This document shows positions 59,223-64,000 of a stretch of DNA of 64,000 nt, in pieces (the first letter of the stretch is position 1; every line of letters starts with the position of its first letter). The position numbers and the translations under genes were made by a program. The stretch comes from Microplitis mediator. Lineage: Eukaryota > Arthropoda > Insecta > Hymenoptera > Braconidae. The stretch is taken from the NCBI RefSeq assembly GCF_029852145.1, contig NC_079979.1:16999901-17063900 (forward strand). The letters are read 5' to 3'. The notes beneath the pieces were generated by a model. That model saw nothing but the letters and a program-made list of their open reading frames with translations. It was not told the origin of the DNA and did not search any database.

Positions 59223-61211
59223 CAGAATATTCTTGGACATTCAGCTGAAAATACAAGTTATGCGCACGCGGTTAGCGAATTTCCCTCGGGCGGCAAATTA
59301 CCGTCTCGTCAAACTCCGAACATTGACCAGCGATTATCGTAAAACTTTAGGACTTGACGATTGGTTGATGTTGTTGTTTTAATGGGTTAAAAAACATATC
59401 ATATTTACCGGATAATTAAAAGGCTATTTATTACGAGGTATAAAGATATATCGTATTTATGTAAGAAAGATGTGTAGTACTCGGGTGGAAAAGAAGCACC
59501 AAGAGAGATGGACACGACAACAAATGGTCTTGTCCGTACTAGATCTTTATCTTGGGAGTGGTATATTTATGCGAAGCTTCACTGGTAATCTACCTACTAA
59601 GAAACCCGGGCTCCTATATATATATATATGAACATGAATACATTCTCCTTTTTGTTATTATTTTATAAATTTATTATTTTTTTATACTTTTTCTGTCTAA
59701 TAGAAGAATTTTTGTTCCTTTTCTTATTGTAATTTATAATACATTTAACGTCGATTAAATTAATTCACTAAATGATCATCAATTTATATGGAGGAATCTA
59801 AAAGTCTGACCGGCGAAAAGATTCACAGTGGGAATGCGATGTATTGCTGTATCTCTCTCTCTCCCTCTGGTGATCAAGACATCTTACTCTGAGTTATCCA
59901 GGTGGTGGTGGGAATAGATGAAGAGAAGAAGCGAGAATCGAGGAGAATAAAAAAATTACAAGACGTAAGACGGAATAAAAGGAAAGGAAAGAATCTTTCT
60001 CAAGTGGTATAATCATGATAAGCAGGTGATAGATGCTCCGAGGAGCCCCCACTGTCGGCCACGCCACTGACAATGGCTATTTGTTATACAACTTTTCCAT
60101 CCAAGGATACCCCACTACCTCCCCCTCAGTCTCCTGCTAAAAATTTACCCTGGCACTCGCTAAGCTCTCAAGCTTATGGTTAATTAGCCTAGTAGTAAAA
60201 AAATAATACAAACCCCACTATAGCTATATATCAGATTTATCAAATCTCCAGCACGAGAATAAACAAAATTTCAATGGTAATAATAAATTCAGGCATATAA
60301 ATATATAGGCTACTGGTTTTATTAAATATTAACGCCCGAAAGTTTGCTTTAAAACGCGACTCTAAATACGACGGTGATGGATGACATCAGGATTTGATGT
60401 TTCAATAGATTGACCACGAGGCTCCGGGTCCCTCGACTCTGATGAAAGAGCTAATAAGACCAAGGAGCCAGAAACGCAAATATACAAGAGAGAACGGTGA
60501 ATATGATTAATGACGATTGTCACGTGGACCCGTTAATGATCCCGTGACTTGACCATTAAGCTAACTAGCCCTTCAAACGGTTCCACGTAAAGACGTCCTG
60601 GACACTCTGAAGTAGTAGTAGAAGTAGTAGTAGTAGAGTGGATTATTATAATTCGAGTGATTTAAACCTAAAGGCATCACCTGCGGATTCATCATCAGCC
60701 CGGCAGTTTAATCTCTGAGGCTTCCAGCTCATCTTATGATGCGTGTTTACATCTTTGTATAACAGACTATTAAAATAGATAATTTCTCCCACCTGAAGTA
60801 GTTGAGAATTTATTTGATTTTTTTTTTCGGGTTTTTAAATAAATTGTTGGAGTTCATGGTTAAGAGCTTGCCGAGGAGTTAACTCGGAGTTGTAGCAGTG
60901 ATAAGTCATGGGAATAGAGTAGCCCAAACACACACATTTTAGGTACTGTAACCGCAATGCGCGGCTAACTATAGTTTAGCGCAAGTTAAACCTGATGATT
61001 ATGTTGTCAGGCTTGGTGGGTGGAGAGAAAAGTGATCGCTCACCGAGTGAAGCGAGACGCAAAAGTGTGAGGGTTTGCTGCAGGTAGAGACAGGGTAAGG
61101 AAAAGGAGAATGAGATTTTGGTGATAGAGAAACGGTGTAAGAGTAAGTGGGATACCTGATGTATATGTATTTTATACATACCGAGAATTTACACGCTGGT
61201 GGATCACTTAC
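59223..61211. other. Unique sequence, no supported gene
   Basis: An imperfect (AGT)n tract at about 60611-60636. If the exon at 61212-61400 is real, this is the start of its downstream intron on the minus strand. No homeodomain-type exon (such as a WFQNRR reverse-complement pattern) was seen. Confidence 0.35.
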
Positions 61212-61400
61212 ATGGACACACAAGCACGTGATCCTGGACTGGGATCCATGGGGCTCCTCCTCTCGCCCCTCGAGTATACGCCTTATGGAGTACGCCTTGT
61301 TCGCGGTTGAGTGTAAGCGAGCCGATTCATCAACATTATCACTGACGGACATAGTTAGCAAGGGGCTGCCCTCGAGCCTCATGTGCCTCATCCTGTCCAT
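61212..61400 (-). CDS. Possible first coding exon with eh1-like motif
   Basis: On the minus strand an ATG (the first after an in-frame TAA) opens 63 codons ending exactly at a strong donor (CAT|GTAAGT). Residues about 36-45 read AYSIRRILEG, resembling the eh1/octapeptide pattern [FY]SIxxIL that recruits Groucho in homeodomain, Pax and Fox proteins and usually lies N-terminal to the DNA-binding domain. The exon is markedly richer in GC than its surroundings. No DNA-binding domain is in the window, so the assignment rests on one short motif. Confidence 0.28.
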
Positions 61401-62445
61401 CAGCTTGAGTATTTATTCCTTATATTTATACAAATGAGTGAAAAAAAGGAAGGTTTAAATTAATTTTAAGACATTGTTATTATGCTTTTTTTAACATTTA
61501 AATTATTTTTTTTTAACGGTTGCATGCAATTTCGGCGACTGTATAAGTGGTTAGAGTCATTTTTGAAATTGGACTTGGACTTGCTTTGAAATAAATGCCG
61601 TCTGTCAAATTCTTATCTTTAGTTACTGTAATTGACTTGCTAAAGTGTGAAATTTTTTTGAATTGAATTTAAATTTTATTTGAACAAAATAAGGTGTTAT
61701 TAGTAGAAAAATTTAAACTAGAGTCGAAAATCAATTTTTTTGAATAAACAAATTTTTAGTTTTAAATTAAAATTTTCTAAGAAACCCCATTTTACTCCAA
61801 AGTCTGCTCGTTCCTGATTAGTTTTGTCTTCTTCCTCTGAAAATCATCAAAATTCGGATAAGAATTCGCTGAAATTTTTGAATTTTCCTATTGATCGTTT
61901 CCAAAATTCTGTGTCGACATGACATGCCTTTTCTAGCTCAATTAATTTTATAATTATAGACAAATTTAAATCGAAGATTTTCTCAACCCCCTAAAAATGT
62001 TTTTGGCGCGAAATTTAAATTTTTCAAAAATTTTAAATTGAGTCCTTCCCGTGATCAATCAGCAAATAAAAAGGCAAACAAATAAAAACCTCTGAATGCT
62101 ACAAAATTAAATTAAATTTATAAGATCCGCCTGTCACAAAATTTCCGTTATTTTCTTAATAATAAACTTTATTTACTTTAAATCTATTTTATTCAATTTG
62201 TCTTCTAAGCTCATAATCCTTTATAACTTTAATTCTAAGCCTCTAACAGTAACTCAGACGGTCAAAGGTCCAAGTCGTTAAATTATCTGAAAATTATCTG
62301 TATATCCATAAAATAAATTTGAAAGCATAAAGTGTCGGTAATTATTCAATTGACGTAACTCAAAATTAATAATTTTACAGAAAATTGCTATCGCATTTCA
62401 TGATGAATATTTTTTAAAATAAAACCAACAGTCGTTTAAAATATA
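61401..62445. other. AT-rich sequence, no gene
   Basis: A TATA-like TATAAATATA on the minus strand at 61421-61430 is too close to the ATG of the preceding candidate to be its promoter. Nothing else recognised. Confidence 0.35.
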
Positions 62446-62948
62446 GGGAAAGGGGGGGGGGGGCAAAACGGGGTACCCCCAAAATTTTATAAAAAAAAAT
62501 TTTATATTTTAAATGGTTTTTAAACATTCCAAAATCACTTCTGTAAATATGATTAAGCGTTACTTTGAATTTTTTTTGGTAAACTTTTTCAAAAATCAAT
62601 TGTCAATTGAAAAATATTAATGACGTTTGTTTTATGATGAAAACTATTAAAAATTTTTTTTCTTCTTTTGTTTCCAATAAACATGTAATATATAATTTTT
62701 CTTCATGTAAATTACTTACAAAAAAATTCAACTTAGTCAAATTTGTTTAAAATCCAGAAAATTTTTTTTTTTACCTTTTTTAGGGGGTACCCCACTTTGC
62801 CCGCAGAAATGAAAAAATTTTTTTTTCAACGGTAACTGAAAATTTCTTCTATTTACTTTGAATATCATTAAAAAAAAAAGATTTAGCGTATTTGAGTCCT
62901 CGAAAACTTGGTATTTCCTTAAGTACCCCCTTTTGCCCCTCCCTCCCC
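62446..62948 (-). mobile_element. Family D MITE, complete copy
   Basis: Ends GGGAAAGGGGGGGGGGGCAAAA and TTTTGCCCCTCCCTCCCC flanked by TA (62444-62445, 62949-62950). Near-identical interior to 45434-45933 in the same orientation. Confidence 0.85.
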
Positions 62949-62950
62949 TA

Positions 62951-63203
62951 AATGTTTGAGTGAAACATATATCTAGATGTACTTAACTTATTTTGTGTAA
63001 ACTCGAGTATGTATAATTATTAGTTAAGCCGAGTTAACTTTTATACGGCTGTGAACAAAAGAGAATGTAGGAAACAGCGGGTATATAGACGTTTTCTCTA
63101 TCCTAGATCGTTGTACGTACAAGAGGCCTAAAAACGTTGGAGGCATTCCCGCGAGCCGCGGCATCCGGTTGTGTATTTGCGAGCGCGAAAATAAGTGCAC
63201 TCG

Positions 63204-63253
<50 letters not shown>

Positions 63254-63871
63254 TATAGCTAAACTACTCCAATATCTTTTTTCTCTTTACACGCTTATTA
63301 CCCTAATGCCAGTGCTTAAGACTACACATTCATGTTTATATTCGTCTTATATTTATTGTACTTATTATTGGTTATTACATATAACACGTTTTAATAAATC
63401 TAAACTCGAGCCTTTTATTCTATCAAGATTAATTATTTTAATTTAATATGTATATAAATAAGACCGCTTGCACAAATTTAAATTAATATCGCTGATATTT
63501 AATAAATTATTTTAAATTACAATCAACAATATCATTTTATCTATTAGAATTATCGATTGAACACACCCGGTATATAGATCTTTTGATGGTGTGTTGTTCT
63601 CAGTAGATAATTATCACTAACCATCGGCTATTTGCGAGGAATGGCTGATAATTGCCACGTTGTTCAGTCTCAACCCACCGATAACCTGACTAAGACTTGC
63701 TTTAACCGTGTATTATATGTATATATACATATATATAAATATATATATTTCTAGAATCTTTCAGGCGCAACTCAACACTCATTTTTTATTTACTTTCTTT
63801 TTTACCAAAACGTCACAAGTAATTCCCTTAAAAGACATGTGTCCAACTTCCCTCAGAATTCAAAAGCTATA
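62951..63871. other. AT-rich sequence with microsatellites, no gene
   Basis: A (TA)n tract occupies 63206-63251 and a shorter one 63717-63750. ORFs here are microsatellite-driven. Confidence 0.5.
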
Positions 63872-64000
63872 TACGGAAAAAAAAAGATTTCTTTGCGCAA
63901 ATAAGTTTTACTTGACCCAAGAAATTTTCTGCGTTATGAATTGAAAACAAAAATTTTCTTGAGGCAAGAAAAAATTTTTTGTCGCCCCAAGAAAATTTTT
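63872..64000 (+). mobile_element. Family E element, cut by window end
   Basis: Begins TATACGGAAAAAAAAAGATTTC, followed by TTGCGCAAATAAG and AAAATTTTCTTGAGGCAAG words. The right end lies beyond the window. Confidence 0.65.

Overview
This is a 64 kb piece of an AT-rich eukaryotic nuclear genome, most likely an insect. The density of short TA-flanked inverted-repeat elements and the element beginning AACTTCCCGCTAAG remind me of parasitoid-wasp assemblies. That attribution is recall, not something I could test. There is no bacterial gene organisation, operon, rRNA, CRISPR array or recognisable viral gene. I cannot identify a single protein by family. The window reads as intergenic or very-long-intron DNA, and the small coding calls below are low-confidence exon or small-ORF candidates. 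With roughly 60% AT and six frames, open stretches of 50 to 70 codons are expected by chance, so only those with good splice sites or a notable motif deserve attention.

What can be supported well is a dense, layered population of non-autonomous mobile elements. I group them into families by letter, my own labels, from repeated copies and matching ends: A (GAAGTTAGC ends), B (CACTGTAAAAA ends, ACACCG interior), C (AACTTCCCGC head, no clear inverted ends), D (GGGGCAAAA ends), E (CACAGAAAAAAA ends, TTTCTTG interior), F (CACTGTAAAAA ends, GGAGTGAATTCGG interior), G (TTGGCC-rich), H (CATAGTAAAGCCGG), I, J, K (CCCGAGTC ends), L, M (AATGAACTTTGAAA), N (CACGGAAAG ends, palindromic interior), O, P (1 kb foldback), Q (CACTGTAAAAA ends, GAATTTTTAAA interior) and a tRNA-derived SINE, S. 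Many are nested with readable target-site duplications, which allows insertions to be ordered.

Layout: 1-1.3 kb holds possible 5' untranslated exons with good splice signals; 1.3-5 kb is AT-rich with A copies. 5.1-5.9 kb is F containing B. 6-11 kb is mostly unique with small ORFs and a CTCF-like site. 11.3-11.9 kb is B containing A. 12-19.6 kb is largely unique. 19.6-20.3 kb holds a SINE and a K element. 22.6-25 kb holds D, C and E-containing-F remnants. 25.3 kb carries a possible cassette exon. 28.6-29.5 kb is K. 30.3-35.1 kb is a large composite: B, G, C with the foldback P inside, then a 1.85 kb minisatellite grown from the interior of a C element, then B. 35.9-36.8 kb is Q containing D. 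37.9-39.5 kb is a duplicated host segment around L and K. 40.5-46.4 kb holds M, G with the nested SINE, the H trimer with two nested elements, and A cut by D followed by C and E. 47.3-48 kb is the palindromic N element. 48.6-50.8 kb holds E copies, H containing E, and a possible terminal exon with an in-frame TAG. 52-53.8 kb is a B tandem trimer and D. 53.9-57.4 kb has a long AT microsatellite, an exon candidate, C and F. 58.5-59.2 kb is O. 61.2 kb has a minus-strand first-exon candidate with an eh1-like motif. 62.4-62.9 kb is D and the window ends inside an E element.

No pathway can be reconstructed because no gene is securely identified. The recurring biological theme is short inverted-repeat elements whose interiors are built from reiterated words related to their own ends, and which share very short terminal sequences despite unrelated interiors.
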